From contig CAKVFE010000001.1 of NCBI GenBank assembly GCA_934746645.1, forward strand, positions 62,001 to 126,000: a stretch of DNA of 64,000 nucleotides. Direction: 5' to 3'. The notes beneath the pieces were generated by a model, which made no database searches, was not told the origin of the DNA, and saw only the letters and a list, made by a program, of their open reading frames with translations. The position numbers were made by a program, and so were the translations under genes. This DNA is from an uncultured Clostridia bacterium (lineage in GTDB: Bacteria > Bacillota > Clostridia > Christensenellales > UBA1242). Positions 1-15,000 of this stretch are shown in pieces (positions within the stretch are counted from its first letter, which is position 1; each line of letters begins with the position of its first letter).

Positions 1-3000
1 AACATCTTCTGGACCTTTTACAGACCAAATGTCATATTCACCAAAATATCCAATTACATAGTGTTCACCAATAAATCCATCTACAACAATTTTATCATCA
101 AAATCAGGCAAATTTTTCAAAGGAGCAAATTCTGTTACAGGTAATGTTCCTTCTGAAGGATCAATTTCTAATGACTCTTCCATATATATATAATCATGAT
201 TTACAATATATTGTTTTTCTCTAAATACGAAATAGATAGAAGTGATATCTTCATCTAAAATCAATCTAGATTCTTCAGTAGGAGTTATTTGAGCTTCTGT
301 AAATAATATATAGTTTTCATTAATTAATTTACTTACAAATTGACTGTCGTCAGTAATTTTGCCACTAACAATATTATTACCAGCTGGATTTGTAGATTCG
401 TTAATAATAAATCCTTTATATTTATAACCATCATAAACAGTTACACTATAATAAGCTTTTAGTCCATCATCATATCTATATCCATTAGGTGATAATACTC
501 TATTGCCATCAAGTGTATATGGATTGTCATCATCCCCAATTTTACCACCTTGAGTATCCATACCTCTTGTTGTATATCCTGTGATATATTGAGGAGCTGC
601 AATACTATATGTTTTGATTATTTCTGCAATATATTGACCAGTCGCATCTGCTGTCATATTAGTAATTGACATTGTTGTTATGCCAAAACCTGTATGAGCA
701 GTATCAGAGCTTGCTGATGTTACAACAGATTCACCAAAATCTGTATTATTTGTAGTATTATTTACCACAGTTTTAGAATCTGTAGTAATAATACCAGATA
801 CTAAGGTAGACCATTGACTAATTCTATAAATATCAGATTGATTAGTAGAAACAGAAACTTTTACCTCTCCACCTTCTCTAACCAACATTTTGAATATAAT
901 AGCATAGTTTCCAGAACTTTCTAATTTAGAAGCATCAGTTGAAGCATCTAATATTAAATACTTTCCAGTAATTTTTGAAACAATCTTTGTTGAAGTTCCA
1001 TCTAATTGAAGTAATTGTTTTGCTTCATTTATGGATCTATCAACACCAAATGAAACCTGCAATAATCTATCATATTCTGCAAAATAATTAATAGTATCTT
1101 GTCCAATTGTACCATCTTTAAAGCAACTATTTAATGATGAAACGAAAGTTAAATCATCCCATTCTAGGTCTTGTATACTTTCTGTAACGCCACTTGAAGT
1201 TACACTATATGGAGGATTACCAGACCCATTAGTAATTTTTAATCTATTATTAATATCACTAGTATAGGATCTACTAAATTGTTTAAATACATATTTAGGA
1301 ATATTATTCTCAATTTTTGGAGTAAGAACAAAACTTATTGTTTCTCCTTCAAGAGTCAAATATCTAGCAAGTGTCGAACTAAATCTTTCTTTAACATTAA
1401 GCATATGAGTACCAGCTGGGGTTGCTAAAGTATATACACTAGCAGCTGAACTATCTGGTAATATTGTAAGATTATAGAATAATACTCTTCTATAATCATA
1501 CTCATATTGTCCTGCATCGTCATTACCATCTAAAGTAATTGTTGTTTCCATAGAGGTTGTTAAATCATTAACATTTTGATTAACAACTGTAGCCTTATTA
1601 GGGTTAGGAAGCACAATTTGTCTAAATGAATAACCAACATTTGCTGTACTTGAATAAGTAGATTTAAGTTTTAACTTGGTTCCTTCAACAAACTCTAAAG
1701 TTAAACTATTTCCTTCATATTTACCACTATTTGTATCATCTTTTACAAGATAAGATTGAGAATTAGAATCGTATTCAACAGTTATTAGTGTATTCATACC
1801 TGTATTAAGTGTTGTAGTATGAAGGTCATCACCAGTATTTGAATAATTCATCATAAATGGATTATGTACTGTTGTAATAGATTTTTTATAAACAGCTATA
1901 TATTTACCATTTGTCACTAAAGATTGATCATTTCCTGTTTTTACACGAGGTATAAATGTCATACGAACATAATCAATATTTTGTTCGTTCTTATAGTAAT
2001 TGATTGTATATTCAGCATTTACACTATTAGTTGTTGATCCAGAAGTTGTATATGCTAATACACTTTCATAGTCAACACCTCTATATGTTCTAATATGTAC
2101 AAAATGATCAAACACATATCTAATATTACTATTATTAGTTGTTAGATATTTATTTACATACAAACTAATAGCAGGTTCACCATCATCTGTTTTTAAGATA
2201 ACGCCATTAGTATAAATATTGTTATTCTTAAATCCTGATGCACCATCATATTGACTATCGAAGAATACAGTAGGAACACCATCAACAACATTGTTAGTTA
2301 TTATTTGACTATGATTATAAATATCACCATAGTTATATTTAATTGAGCTTGTTGCATCTAGATTTTCTGCAAAATCATTTAATATATTAGATGCATTGCT
2401 ATATGCTGCTTTAAGTTCTATCTTTGCAATACCTTGCATTTTCAATGTAATCTTACCAGCAAATCTTGCCGATGAATTATTTTCAAAATCGCCAGATTTA
2501 TCTCTGAAACTATCAATATAATAATTGCTTGGACCTGTTGTTGGTTGTGCAGGGTCAACGCTTGTATCATAAGAAGAACTTTCATCTAACCAACTTACAA
2601 TTCTAAAATCTTCAGTTGGTGTAGCTTTTAAATGAACTTTAGTAAATGTACCAGCAATATAATAATATTGGTCTATTGCATCTAATGATTCAATAGTTGT
2701 ATTTAGTTCATTTAATTTTGTACTAATCTCATCATAAGCTTTAGACTTAAATTCATTGCCTGCCATATCATATAGTTTTAATACATCACCTGAATATGAA
2801 TTAGTATAATATCCAGATAAATTAGCTACTGATTTTGTATTTAATGCAATATTTTCAAATGAGCTTAATCCATTATCTGGTATTTCAAACCAATACAAGA
2901 AATGTTTTTCAGCAAATACTGGAACAATCAAAGTATCTGATTCTACTCTTAATGTTTCCATATTTTCATTTAAGTCATCATTTCTAGCAATTGACATACT

Positions 3001-6000
3001 AGTACTTTGTGTTAACTGAGTTAACTTGTTAGTTGTTTCATCATAATTGAACCAACCAACAAATGTATATGGAATTCCTTCCTCAGATTGATATTGTGTT
3101 AAATATTCAATATTCAAACCATATATAGAATTTACCTTATAGTATCCATTGTTATTGTTTGACATATCAGAAGGCAAACTTAATGAATATCTATTTTTAT
3201 TAATAACACTATATACTTCATCTTCAGATTCAATTTCAAAATCTTTTGTTATTGTAAAGAATACTGGTTTAGATAATTCTAATCTATAATATCTTTCAAA
3301 CAACGCTTTAATATCTAATTGATGATCTAAATATGGAGTTTCTATTGTTACACCTGAAATAGTTGTATCAATATATACGGTATCATCATTAGAAGATGCT
3401 ACTTGATTTTGAGGAACTTGAACTTCCCAAGAAGTACGCTTATAGCGTTTATTTAATAACTCATTAAATTCTTGATTATTAGATACAAACTGATAACTTA
3501 AACTTGTTAATTTACCAAATCTACCAATATAGTTAACATTTTTAGATTCATCTTTTACATTGTAATATGGTGTTTCATATACAACATTTGGATCTACAAA
3601 TTTATATACAAATTGGTTGTTAGTAATGTTATAGAAGTTAGGTTGTGCATTAAAGTTGATATCACTAGATGTAAATGTTAATACATTGCCATCTGCAGTA
3701 TCAGGAGTAATTGTGTATTCAATCAACTGTTCATAAACATTAATATTAATTGTCTTTGAAATTGTGGTTAAATACTCTCTTGTATAGTTGTTAGTATTTT
3801 CACTACCATTCTTGACAGTAAGTGTATATGTATTGCCATCAATCTTCAATCTTGCTATGTATTTATTATTTACAATAGCATCTAGATTATTTTGATTAAT
3901 AGTAATCGTATTACCTGTACCATCTGGAAGTACATAAGCAATATTAATATCTCTTAATGCAAATCCATCTTTTAGACTAAATCTATAATATGCGTACCCA
4001 CCTTCATCATAAGTAATAGATATATTGTTAGATTGAATATAGTTATATTCAGCATTATATCCGCCAACTTTTGATAATGTTTGTGTACCACTATTATAAT
4101 TATTGCCTTTTTCATCTCCACCAACTACGACTAGTTCTTTTAGACCTAAGAACATATTAGTAGAAGATAATGCACTTGCATAAGCAGTTATTGTATTTGC
4201 ATTAGTGTTAGTCATTGTATAAAGAATTATACGAACTAATCCATATTGATTTCCATCATCAAAGAATGTTCCAAATCTATTAGAATAATCATATGATGGA
4301 GTACTTAAACCAGTACTACCATTCTTATACAAATCGTCGCCACAGAATCTAATTTCCATATCACCCATTTTAGAGTTATTGGTAATATGTTGAGATATAC
4401 TTAAGTCAACATTATATCTATATGGATTAGATGCACCATTAGTTTCATTGTATTTATTTGGTAAATCATTTGAAGTACCCATTCCATAACCAAAGTAACC
4501 AAATTTATAAGTACTTGAATCTTTAGGTGTAACTTCAAATCTATAAATTCCTAAAATACCAACTTTAAATTTCTTTATTCCAGAATATGGATATTCTGTC
4601 TTATCAGCTAAATTATATGTTTTACCATTTGAAGTAAATGTATAATCAGTAACATCTTCAACATTAACTGTTTTTAAAGTTGCTAAGTTAGTATTGTTGT
4701 TAATAACATCATTAGCTGTCAAATCATAAATCTTGATATCTGCCATTTGCTCAAATTCTGAATAATAGTACATATCAGTAGATTTTTCAACTAATCTTAA
4801 CTCATAATCCTGAGCATAGAATTTAGGACGCTGTGTTGTTTCGTTCATACCTGCATCAGGGAGTTTGTAGCAGAAACGATAAATTGTTGCATCTTCATCG
4901 TATGTAACATATTCTGGATTACCATTTGTTAAAACCATTTTTGTATTTGCATAGTTACTTGTGGTATTCTCAGTTTTATAATGTTTATTTTTATAATAAA
5001 TTACATCACGCAATTGGAATGTTCCATTATCGTCAAAGTTCATTAATGCTTCTTTATTCTCACCTAATTGAGCATCATTAACAGAATACAATCCTTCTAT
5101 GTCATAATATTTATAAATCTCACTAGGTAATTTAAATGTAACATTAACATATATACTTGTCTTCAATTGTCTTGAAGCTTGGTTAATATTATATGTATTG
5201 TTATTTCCTTCTTGATCAGGAACTGCCATATATTTATTAGGTACATCTTCAGCTTCAAACGCTTCAATAGTATATTGAATGTTTTGTATTAATGGATTAG
5301 AAACACTACCATTAGCACTAATTGATTTTTCAATACTTGTTGATAAATTAATTTGAATTTTTGGGAAATAAGTAAACTTAATACGCTTAATTCCTGTCAA
5401 ATGACTAGTATCATTAGTTGTAAGGAATGATTCAATTTCCATACCAACATTTGATTCTGCGTCAGTTAAGTTGGTACCAGTTGAGCCTTGTGACCCATAT
5501 ACATTGCTTTTTACAATTCCAGATGCATAATTATATACTTTTGCTTTAGCTCCTTCAGTAGCATCAATTTCGTTAGCTGCTGTTTCAAAACTATCAGCAG
5601 ATGTTAATGTAGTATATGTTTTAAAATATGGATTATTTTCTGCACCTAAATCTGTACTTGCATATTTAATATCACTTCTTTCAAAGTTAATACCACTAGT
5701 TTCAATAGATGAAGTATCAACACTAAAGTTGTTTTGTTGTGTGTATGGCATATCAAACACTTCAGTATATACATCAACACCTACACTTACTTCATATACT
5801 TTTTTAGTATAATAAGGTATTTTTGCATCATTATCTTTAGCTTCTATTAATGAGCTGTCACCTGTTAATTTTAGATAAATTTTTGAATCAGAAGTTAAAT
5901 TAGAATCAGATTTAACATAATCATAATAAGTTGTTCCTATTAATTGGCTATAATTAGAAATATATCCATCTACGCCAATTTGATTAACAACTTTACCATC

Positions 6001-9000
6001 GTTATCATCATCATTAATAAATTGGAATTGACCATTATTATTAAGTCTAGTTCTGATATCATTATTAGCATATACAGCTATTTTTGAACCATTTTTATTA
6101 ATTAGTACCATTGATGTTGGTAATGGAGTATAACTAAATACTCTTAAATTACCTTGAAGTGATACACTAGGAGTAAATGATGCTTCATTGTATACTTCAT
6201 ATATTAATGTTTTTGCACTAATTAACATACCAACATTAATTGTTGAAGTATTATAAGTGAATACTACATTTTCTCTTATTTTTTCATTTTCATTTGCATA
6301 TATTGTAGATTCTAAATTGTTAGCTGGAGCAAATCTATCTAGTTGTAAATATGAATGTGTATTATGTGCACCATTAGCAACAGAGTCAATATCACTAATA
6401 TTTAATGTATCTCCACTACTGCCACCTACTTTAATACCTTTATCCCATTTAACACCTAATTGGATAGAAGAACTTGCTCTAACATAGTCAATATATTTTA
6501 AAGCATTTTTGCTTCTTAAAGTTAGTTCACCAAATTCTTCAGTTATATTTGAATACTCTCCACTAATTACTAATTGATATCTACTTAATGGACTTGATGG
6601 ATTGTATCCATATACAAATGGTACATATTCATATTGAGTACCAAAATCACCTTCAAACTTAAATTTAGTATTAAGGCTAACTAACTCTACAATATTAAGA
6701 GTTAATAAATGAGTTTTATTAGTAGATTTTAATCTATAACAAACATAATTATATGATCCTGCGTTCTTCGATGAATCTTTAGAATTAAATGAATAATTTA
6801 AAGCTGAAACTCTTGATGAAGCTTGATCATTTGTATTAGCATTTTCGCTAACATAATTACCTAACCAATAGAATCTATAATTATGATTACTTTCATCAGT
6901 AAAGTAATATTTTTCAATATAATCTGTATTTGCAGATGCATTATCAGCGACATCTTTCAATTGACTATCACTTAAGAATTGATAACCAACTGCAGAATTA
7001 TTAAATACAGGATATGTTACTAATAAAGTGTTATTTTGTCTAGTAAAATTCAAATTACTACTATTTAAAGTATAAGGTGTTTTTTCATTAGCATTTTTAT
7101 TGTTATAGAAGAAATTAATCTTTAAATTAGCTTTAATAAAATCAACAAATGTATTAGTAATTTCTGAATCAGTAACATTGTTAAAATCTATTGTAATTTC
7201 AGATTGTATAGTAGAAGGAAGGAAATTAAACATTAAATTGTTTACATTTGTAACATCTACAGTATTAGTACTATTATTACCAACATTGATAGGATTAAAT
7301 TTCAATTTTAATTCATTATTACTATTACCATAGAATTGAGTATTTACTTCTACTCTTTCATAACCAATAAAATCCGAATTATCTTGACTATTGATGTACA
7401 TTTCACTTTGATTTAAAGTGATACTTTGTAATATATCTGTTGGAGATAATGTATTATCAGCTTGAAACATATTACTATTTGTTTGATATTTTACATTATA
7501 TTTATAGAAATTTTCATCTGCATTAAATGGTATTGATGTATTAGTTACAAAACATAATGCAAACAACTTAATTCCAACACCAGATTTTATCTGTGAATTA
7601 TTTAGATCAATTTTAGTTGCACTAAATGTCTGAGCTATATCATTAGTTGCATATATTGAGGCTGAAACACCATTTAAATTATTAGATCCAGTTGAACCAA
7701 TTGTTAATTTTAATCCAGCAAATACAGCAACTTCGATATTGTAAATTTCTGTACCAACAAACTTTAAATTAAATGTTCCATCATTTAAATCTTGTATTAT
7801 GTATTTAAATGATGTTAATTCAAATACCGAACCTTCTGAAGGACTTACTAAACCTTTACATATTAACTCGTAACTATTTTTACTTGTATTTTTAGTAAAT
7901 CCAGTTGAATATGTTACTTTAGTATTATCATTAATATAATTAGAATCAAATTTAACAGAAGCGTAATCGACACCTTCTTCACCTGATATCCAAGTACCAT
8001 TATCAGTAGCTACATTATAATTGCCAGTTTGTCTTGCTGGATATCTAAATCTAATTTCAGATATAGCATATCCTGCTTTTGGACTAATCAAAACTGTATT
8101 TTGTTGTGATAAATCAGTACCGTCATTATATATATCTTCCGAATTGTAATTATCAATAATTAGATTTCTTGATGTTGTTTTGTCCGCATTATTGAAATAA
8201 TTTGTTCCTGGATAATAATTTATAGTTGCTGCAGCTTTATAGAACTTAAACTTAAACACTGTATCAGCAGTTAGTTCTCTTTCTCCTGTTGTATATTTAT
8301 CAATATGAGATTGGCTATCAATAACTTCATTATTAGATTGAACGCCCATCAATGTCCATGTATCATTCAATAAATTATCATTTTTAAATTGGTTAACCAT
8401 AGAAATAACAACTTTAGAGCCCTTTGGTATGTAATACTTTTTGTTAAGTCTTAATTGTCTATAATATGGCTTTGTAGATGAACCAATTAACCAAATTTCA
8501 CATTTAACTTTTCCACCAACATTACTAAAGTCGGAATTACTAAAATTCCAGCCAACACCTTCATAAAGTGCTGTTGGAGAAGTATCTGTTATCATAGTAC
8601 TATCATTTTTTATAGCAGTAATCATGTAATAATATGAATTACCTACTGAAGTAATATATGGTGTACCATAATTGTGTTGTTTTAATATAGATATGTTATT
8701 TAATTCTGATTGTGAACCATTCCAAGTAGAATATCCTTGAATGTCCCAATCACCATAAGTTTCAGAATCAAACCACAAGAATGTAGGTTTTGCAGATTCT
8801 GTAGCTTTAAGTGCGGCATAACCATCTTCTTCAAACATAGTATCTGTTGTAGTTAACTTATTATAATCGTTAAGTTTGGTTGAAGCTGTTGGGAAATTAA
8901 CAATATATGACCAATAGTTATCATTTTTATAGCTTGAATTAAATCCAATAGAAGTTACATCAGAACCTTTTACAACAAAGTAAGAATAAACAACTAATGG

Positions 9001-12000
9001 TTTTAATGTATTAGGTTGATTATCAGCTGTTGTAATTCCATTTACACCATTGTAATTATAGTTTAGATAAGTTATTCCAAATAATGGACCACTACTACCT
9101 ACTATATTAGCTCTATTAGTATTATTGTTATTTCCAATATAAACTTCATTAATTAGACTGCTATAGCTATAAGAATAAGCTATTTGTGTTCCTGGTTGTG
9201 CATTAGCATTGACTTTAGTACCATTGCTAAATCCCATTATACCAGTAATACCACTGACGATACTTCCTTCTAGGTAACCATTAGAATAACTACCAGTAAC
9301 CTTTGATCCATCATGTTGTATACCTACTAAGCCACCTACTATATGGTCGCCATAAATAGTACCATCAAAGAATGAATTTTCTATTTTTGATGTTGTACCT
9401 TCAGTATAACCAACAAGTCCACCAATTATATTGTATAGTCTATATAGCGAATTTGCTCTATAATCTTTTACAATAATATCGCCATTATTGCGTGTATTTT
9501 TTACATTAGCTGCTTCAGCTGTAGTTTTTGCAAGATTATCATTTGGATTATAAATAGATGGAACAGCAGCTAATATAGCATACTTTTTAGTTTCTTCTTG
9601 ATAATTAGTATCTTCAGAAGATGATACTCTATAAGTAACACCACATCTAGAGATAGAACCATAAGATATACCTGCAATACCACCTATAAATGTTTTATTA
9701 TTAATGTTACCAACAGATTGTGCATCAGCAACAGAAACAACTCTATTACTAATAAATATTGGATCTTCCAATACTAATCTTTCTACAGATCCACTAGATC
9801 CTATAACACCAAATAAACCTAATGTTGATAAATCATCATGTTCAGCATATAGATTTTTAATAGAATTGCCATTACCATTTAAAACACCATTAAATTGGTT
9901 GTCTTTATTTCCTATTGGCACAAAGTTGTATCCATAAGCAGTACTTGCTAATGAAGCGTCACCTGAATCTAAAACAAAGTTATTATTTTCAAGATAAGCT
10001 TTTCCTGAAGAACCAACTGTATAATACAAATCGGTAAAATCAATATCATTTAGCAATGTATAATACTTTTTCTCAGAAGCATTAGTTTTTGCTTGTTTTA
10101 AGAAATAATTAAATTTAAATGCATTATCAATTTGATAAGGATTACTTTCAGTTCCAGCACCTGTTGGTGTTTGAACTATATCAGCATTATCAGTATAATC
10201 TTCACAAGATTCAAATGAAATAGTGATATTTGTATCACTTATTATAAAGAACTCAATCTTAACACCAATTTGTCTTAGTAATTCATCACCTGAAGTTTTT
10301 CTTACATTGGTATAAGTTATCGTTGCCAAATTAGTATCTACACCCGATATCTCTTTAAGTTTGTACCTTGAAACTTTTAAATTCGTATTAATTAAAGCAT
10401 AAATAGTAACTTTACCTTGTAGTTTGTCAAGAATATTAGTATCTTTTGAATTTAATTTTACACCTATTCTTGTAGGATCCGATACATTTGAGGTTGAGTT
10501 ATTAATAAATTTATAGTTACTTTCAATCTTGTATGATACATACTTTAATGTATTTGTTTGAGTATCCATACCAGTATCGTTTTCAGTAACTTTCAAATTT
10601 AAGTCATAAGTACGATAGTTGTACAAAATAGTTACTTTTTGATTAATATATTTAGATGAAGCAAGTTGAACTGTAACATCTTGGTTTTCATCTATATCAG
10701 GACTTAGATTGTCAGCAATACGATGATATGAATTTGATGGTGTATTAGTCCAATATGCTAATGCTAAAAATTTATATTGTTTTAAGTTTGTATACGAACT
10801 ACCATTTTTAATAAACAATTCTGTGCTTGTAGGATATTGAATACGAGTTGTTCTATTACCATAAACGAAATATGTTTTTAAAACAGATGATGTTGCAGAA
10901 GCATTTTGATTTGTGTTTTCAAAATTTGTACCATCATTAGATAAACCATATACATTAGCACATTTTAAACTTTCACTAAATAGATAATTGCTTGAAGTAT
11001 TGTTTTTACTATCATTTTCATAAGACTTGCTATTATTAATATCTGGTTCATCAGTTGAATCAACAGATTTTAATACACCCATGTCTGCTTGAACACGAGT
11101 CAATCTTCCATATCTTGGAGAATAATGTACCAATCTTGGATTGCTTGTAGCTTCCTTAAATGTTGCATACTTTGTTGCTGTATCTGGAGTAACTACAAAT
11201 GAGAATACTGCAGTTTTAGAATCAGCATTTATTGAAGTATCCACAGAATCGGCTACTATGCCACTGCTTGGATTTAATATGTCTGAATCAGTAAATTGGG
11301 TTCCTACAATAGCAGTTCGTTTCATCCAGCCCATATTACCCGTCAAACTTGTATTAGAAGCCCACCTTGCGCTCTCGCTTAAAGGTATTGTACTTGATGA
11401 TGCTTTTGTAAGTGTAATTCTTACAGTATCACCATAATACAATGTAGGTATTATATTTTTGCTACTTCCAACTTTATCATTAAATATATTAAATGACTTC
11501 TTTCCTGTTTGATTGTAATAACTAATTAAAGAAATATCACTAGCATTTATGTCAAATGTAGTACCATCTGATCTTATAAATGAGATTTCGTAACTTACAT
11601 TACCACCACCAGTATAGTTGATATCACTACCACCAAACAATGAGCCTGTATCTTTAACTAAATCAAGTAAACTTGGCACATCAAATTGAACACCATATCG
11701 AGTATTACCTACACCAATATTAAGTTGGATATCTCTATATCTTTTTGATAATGATAGTTCCTTAAATCCACCTTGAGTTTTTTGAATATAAGCATAATTT
11801 GTGCCATAAACATTATTTACATCCTCATCTTGTAAATATGCTTGTTTTTTATTATTTAAAACTTGATAATCTACTGAATATTGGATATTAACATCCAAAA
11901 CTTTACTATCTAAGAAATTTGTACCATCACTTTCTTGACCTGGATTAATAACAAAGTACATTTGATAAGTAGATGCAGCAGTATACGATGTTGTTGTACC

Positions 12001-15000
12001 ATTATATGTCAATTTAACAGAATCACTGGTAAACGCGTATGAACTATTTATATCAATATAAAACGAGTCTACAACTTCAGTTGTACTTCCATTAGGACTT
12101 ATACTGATATTTTGTGTATAAGTTGAGGTGTCATTACTTAAAGGGACACCCTTTCTTACTGCTGTAACATATTTACCAACACCAGCATCACTTGTAGCTG
12201 TAACCTTTCTACCATTAACATTATGTATCCACAACAATGGTATTGAAGTATTTGTAGTTTTGTACCAAACCAATTTTGTATCAAATGACGATGGAAGAAC
12301 TGTTTTAGTAAGTCCATTATTGGTATCTGAAATTTCCTTAACGGACGAATATCTATCAGTCATGCCTGTTCGATTTTTGCGCGTATACAACTCACTTGTT
12401 GTACCACTAATAGACTTAGCAAAACTATCTACATAATTTGGAGTATATGATAAATATGTTGTTGATGTATAAGTATAGCAACGACTAATAGTTCCATTAA
12501 GTGATCCAGCAAAAACACCCACATAACAACCATTGTTAGTTGAATAAACTAAAAATGTTGTTGCAGCATTGCCATAATAACTATCAATTAATGTACCATT
12601 ATCCATGTATCCTACAAGTCCACCAACATAAGTGTATGACATACCAGTTCTACCAGATGGCATGCTTACATTAACTAGAGATGCAACTTGAGAAATATTT
12701 GATGAAGATGTATATCCAACAAATCCTCCCAACCTTGTTTCTCCATATGCATCACTCTTGTTAGAATGATACATTGTTGAATTACCACTAACTTTAATAC
12801 CTGTAATAGTGCCACTTACAGAATAAGATATAGCATTACCAACATAGTAAGCTTGAGAGCCAGAAACTCTCGCTTGATAATATGGCGCAAACAAATTAAC
12901 ATCACAATCAATATCCACATTGGTTATATGACCAGAAACTAATTTACCTAATAGTGATACATATGTATTTAAAGCATTAGGAATAGTTGTTCTTGCTAAT
13001 CCCTGTCTTCTAAGAATATCAACACTAACACTACAATCGTCAAAATTAAGATCAGTAATTGTTCCATTAATGTTAGTAAATAGGGATATAAAATCTTCAC
13101 TACCATTTTTTAATGCTATATTGTAGCGATTAGTTGTTCCACCAATAAGTTTAATGCCATATATAGTGGAGCGACCTGAGGTTGTGTTATAACTACCATC
13201 TATAACACAACCTTCTGGTAAATTTTTACCATAATATGAAACACCATCTAGATCGTATGCAGCAGAATCACTTATAACGATATCTTTAGTAATCAAATAG
13301 ACAACATTATGGCTAGAATTATTGCTAGGAATATTCTGTAACATTGCTACAAATTGTTGTGGATTTGATACAGTATATATGGTTTTACCCTGATACTTCT
13401 TTGTATAATATTGTTGATATGTAGGATCTAAACCTGACTCTGCTAAAGAAGTCAAACTTGAAGTCCCCCAATTCCAATTCTGTCTAGAAGCATAAGATAT
13501 CAAATACGGTCTAAATGCGCTAGTGCTATTAGTTCCAACAGGAGCTACCCAAGGATAATTAAAATTAAATCCTTGATCAGTAAAATATGCTCTTGTATTT
13601 GCACTTGCAGTATAATTATAAGATGTCTTTAAATTTGAACTGGAACCACTATAATAAAAAACTGTATTTCTATATAAATAAGTCCTAGTCATAGATGGTA
13701 CAGACCATTTATAATCGACAAGACAATTGGATAAAGTGCCTGAATTACTATATGCTATCGCACCAAAGTAAATGTATGTATAAGCTGTTGTACTAGACGG
13801 ATTGGTTGCAGATTGTCCAGTAACTGTAGATGTAGGAGTACTTGAGATTGTTGTTTGACCAAAATAACAAGAATCCACTATTGAACCTGTTTCATTATTA
13901 CCTACAATGCCACCAAAATAGAAATAAATAACACCATTATTGTTTCTTACTATGTTTGAGCGTCTAGCTGAAAGAGTCACATTAGAAGAAAGCATAACAT
14001 TACATTCTATTATTTTTGCAGTTAACCCTTCTCCAGCATTATCAACATTGTCAACATTTCGACCTGCTATAACACCTAAATAAATACTCGCTCTTTTAGT
14101 AAAATCATATATCAAACCTAAATGATTTATAAGTGGTCTAATTACAACCGCACTTGAGATAGTAACATTAACATTTTTAATGGTACCATAATTGACATCC
14201 GTAATACCACCAACATATTGCGTTATAGTAGAATTACGATTTAAATCTGTCACTACATATGTATATTCTAATGTGCTTGCAGAATAAGTAACATTTAAAT
14301 TATTAATAATACCATAGTTATTATCTCCAAATAGTGGAGAAAATTTAGTAGTATTAACAGTTATTGTATATCCACTACCATTGTAAACACCTTTAAATAT
14401 ACTATTTCGAGAATAATATTCTGACACAGTAAAATTGTTCATTTGTTTATAGAATGTGGTATTTGATGGTGCATTTACATTAGAAGTATTATATATACCA
14501 GCCATTAATTCATGAGCATTATATATTCTATATGGATTAAGGAAAGTTCCACCACCTGACAATGCTGTTTTAAGATTAATTGTAAAAACAAATGGTTCAG
14601 AATCGTCATTATTAGATTTATTTTCCGAATCTTTTATTACAAATGAATATGAAGTTTTAATTGCTGTCTCTGTAATACTAGTATTCTTATTAGATGTAAC
14701 AGAAGGGATAAATCTTCTAATATATGTTCCTGTAGTAGAAGTATCATTAGTATCTCTCAAATCAATAAATACAGATTGTCCTGAATATGTAAAGAAACCT
14801 GAATCACTACCTAAAACTGACGAATTACTTTCATTAGTGATAGTTGTACCATTGGTGTTACCTGATGTCCATTGAACAGCCTTTATTATTATACCATAAG
14901 TATAGTATGCATCGTATAAACTAATAGAATCGCCATCCAATGTTAATTTTATCTTAATATTCATTAATGAATAATATTCTGGATTATGACTAGATTCACG

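Noticed and set aside
6257..12436. Plus-strand frames at 6257-6487, 9704-9937, 11141-11437 and 12128-12436
   Set aside because: All are antisense to the giant gene, have no ribosome binding site and no family resemblance.
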